Of a DNA stretch of 64,000 bases, positions 62,881-64,000 are shown one piece after another. The stretch spans positions 2,666,001-2,730,000 of the forward strand of contig OZ245032.1 in assembly GCA_965224015.1 (NCBI GenBank), read 5' to 3'. The notes under the pieces were generated by a model that was given only the letters and a program-made list of their open reading frames with translations, was not told the DNA's origin and ran no database searches. Made by a program: the position numbers and the translations under genes. Within the stretch, counting starts at the first letter, position 1, and the number at the start of each line of letters is the position of its first letter. The DNA comes from CBDCVD01 sp965224015 (GTDB taxonomy: Bacteria; Pseudomonadota; Alphaproteobacteria; Rhizobiales; CBDCVD01).

Positions 62881-63327
62881 ATGAAAACATCACTGTTTAT
62901 TACGGCGCTGGTAATTTCAATGATGACGAGCGTGTCCACCTGGGCTGGGGAAACGCCTTCAAACCCGGGCGCCAGGGTCTATTTTGTCAATTTGCATGAT
63001 GGCGACACGGTCGAAAGCCCTGTGAAAGTCAATTTTGGTCTGTCGGGCATGGGAGTCGCGCCTTCGGGTATCGAAAAGGAGGGCACGGGACATCACCATC
63101 TGTTTGTCGATCGGGCGCCGTTTCTTGAAGGCGCCGAGGGCGCAGATGAAGCAAACCAAAACATTTTAGCGGATGAAAATCACATTCATTATGGTGGCGG
63201 TCAAACCGAGGCGATGCTGGAACTGGAACCTGGTACGCATACATTGCAATTAGTGCTCGCAGACAAGGATCACATCCCGCACGACCCACCGGTCGTCTCA
63301 AAGGTGATCACCATTACCGTAAAATAG
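62881..63327 (+). CDS. DUF4399 periplasmic protein
   Basis: A 148-residue secreted protein: signal peptide ending near STWAGE, then the DUF4399 pattern YFVNLHDGDTVESPVKVNFGLSGMGV, a His-rich GTGHHHLFVD and HIHYGGGQTEAMLELEPGTHTLQL. The His clusters suggest metal binding. Function unknown. GGGAGAG precedes the ATG. Confidence 0.9.
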   Translation: MKTSLFITALVISMMTSVSTWAGETPSNPGARVYFVNLHDGDTVESPVKVNFGLSGMGVAPSGIEKEGTGHHHLFVDRAPFLEGAEGADEANQNILADENHIHYGGGQTEAMLELEPGTHTLQLVLADKDHIPHDPPVVSKVITITVK

Positions 63328-63360
63328 GGGGGGAGACAACTTGTCATCAGGCCCTGAACT

Positions 63361-63467
63361 TCTAGAGCGTGTCAGGTCTTAATAGACGTTTCTTTCATGG
63401 ATCGTGCTGATAAGAGTTAAGGTTTTGAACTGGTAGCCCTGGTGTCAAAGGCAAAGCCCTTTGGTAC
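63361..63467. repeat. Repeat debris upstream of the sigma factor gene
   Basis: A GAGCGTGTCAGGTCTTAATAG arm (63364 on), a TTTCATGGATCGTGCTGAT segment also present near 57793, and a variant-type 101-bp remnant ending CCCTTTGGTA at 63466. Confidence 0.6.
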
Positions 63468-63496
63468 AGTTGGGGCCTGATGGCTAAGCGAAACAG

Positions 63497-64000
63497 GTGG
63501 ACTTGAATACCTTGCTTTGGGCCAGGCGCAATTCGCAAGACTTGGTTAGACGGGGGATCGTTAAACTGTATCCACGTCTGCATCGCTACTGCCTTGTGCT
63601 CACGGCCGATCCGGTAACGGCCGATGATTTGGCCCAGGCTGCATGTGTACGCGCAATAGAGCGGGCAAACCAATTCAAGGCCAACACACATTTGGATCGG
63701 TGGGTATTGCGCATCACGCAGCGGCTGTGGATTGATGAAGTGCGCAAGCAAACAGTAAGAAAAGGTGGCGGCCTGCTCAACCTCAATGAAGTCGATTTGG
63801 TGGATTTATCACCGGACCCGGAAGCCAGTCTATTAAATCGTGAAGTCCTCCTCGCCGTCATGCAACTACCGGAAGCGCAGCGTATTACGGTTTTCCTCGT
63901 CTACGGAGAGGGCTATAGCTACAAGGATGCGGCGCAAGTTCTGAAAATTCCGGTGGGAACCGTAATGAGTCGGCTTGCTACGGCACGCCGCAAACTGGTT
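63497..64000 (+). CDS. ECF-type RNA polymerase sigma factor (3' end outside window)
   Basis: Open to the window end for 168 codons. Region 2: RLHRYCLVLTADPVTADDLAQ and FKANTHLDRWVLRITQRLWID; region 4: YGEGYSYKDAAQVLKIPVGTVMSRLATARRKL, the helix-turn-helix for the -35 element. Starts are GTG 63497 or TTG 63503; no ATG is available. The anti-sigma factor, if any, would lie downstream. Confidence 0.88.
   Translation, partial: MDLNTLLWARRNSQDLVRRGIVKLYPRLHRYCLVLTADPVTADDLAQAACVRAIERANQFKANTHLDRWVLRITQRLWIDEVRKQTVRKGGGLLNLNEVDLVDLSPDPEASLLNREVLLAVMQLPEAQRITVFLVYGEGYSYKDAAQVLKIPVGTVMSRLATARRKLV

Overview
The window looks like a chromosomal segment of an alphaproteobacterium of moderate GC. The indicators are HdaA (the DnaA-like RIDA partner of this class), the ComF / Nit hydrolase / DUF1178 / NDUFAF5-like methyltransferase cluster, the serC-serA pair with a structured leader, and an initiator tRNA of alphaproteobacterial type. 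I cannot name the genus from sequence alone. Two perfect parS sites near 46.6-46.9 kb suggest that the origin of replication is not far away.

Layout. 1-5 kb: the end of a gamma-glutamyltransferase gene, a LysR regulator, and a divergent three-gene catabolic cluster (HpcH/HpaI aldolase, TRAP-type binding protein without a signal peptide, 2-hydroxyacid dehydrogenase). 5.2-7.5 kb: a DUF6880 protein, tRNA-fMet and tRNA-Arg(UCU). 7.48-18.86 kb: an integrated element in the 3' end of tRNA-Arg, bounded by 17-bp direct repeats. It carries a tyrosine integrase, divergent Arc-type regulators, a small membrane protein, HK97-type portal and capsid remnants, an HNH nuclease, a large terminase, a Spo11/TopoVI-A-like protein and a putative connector. 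It has no recognisable tail, lysis or replication genes. A metabolic insert (FAD oxidoreductase with a 13-G tract, MFS transporter) sits between the broken portal and capsid genes. 18.9-22.0 kb: the relic of at least one related element in tandem. 22.1-25.4 kb: a large single-chain restriction-modification-type enzyme.

25.4-46.5 kb is mostly core chromosome: serC-serA, DUF1178, Nit hydrolase, ComF, methyltransferase, zinc-ribbon protein, CDP-alcohol phosphatidyltransferase, AI-2E permease, HdaA, N-formylglutamate amidohydrolase, an autotransporter, M32 carboxypeptidase, pyridoxal kinase, accA, HtpX-type protease and a ferredoxin-NADP reductase. 46.9-57.4 kb is a peptide-type ABC importer (five genes) facing a MarR regulator and four overlapping catabolic genes (creatininase family, ApbA/PanE family, SDR, M20 peptidase); together they look like a scavenging locus for an amide or peptide-like compound. 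57.9-62.5 kb is an RND efflux pair, followed by a DUF4399 protein and the start of an ECF sigma factor.

The most unusual feature is a family of non-coding elements of exactly 101 bp: fourteen full-length copies between 37 and 63 kb, with TACC...GGTA ends and apparent 3-bp TTA or TAA target duplications. One pair is nested inside another repeat. Two copies have replaced the 3' ends of genes, giving two unrelated proteins the same C-terminal tail. Several other intergenic palindrome families (a GAGCGTGTCA family and a 63-bp TATAGCAAAATGCG family) occur in the same gaps.
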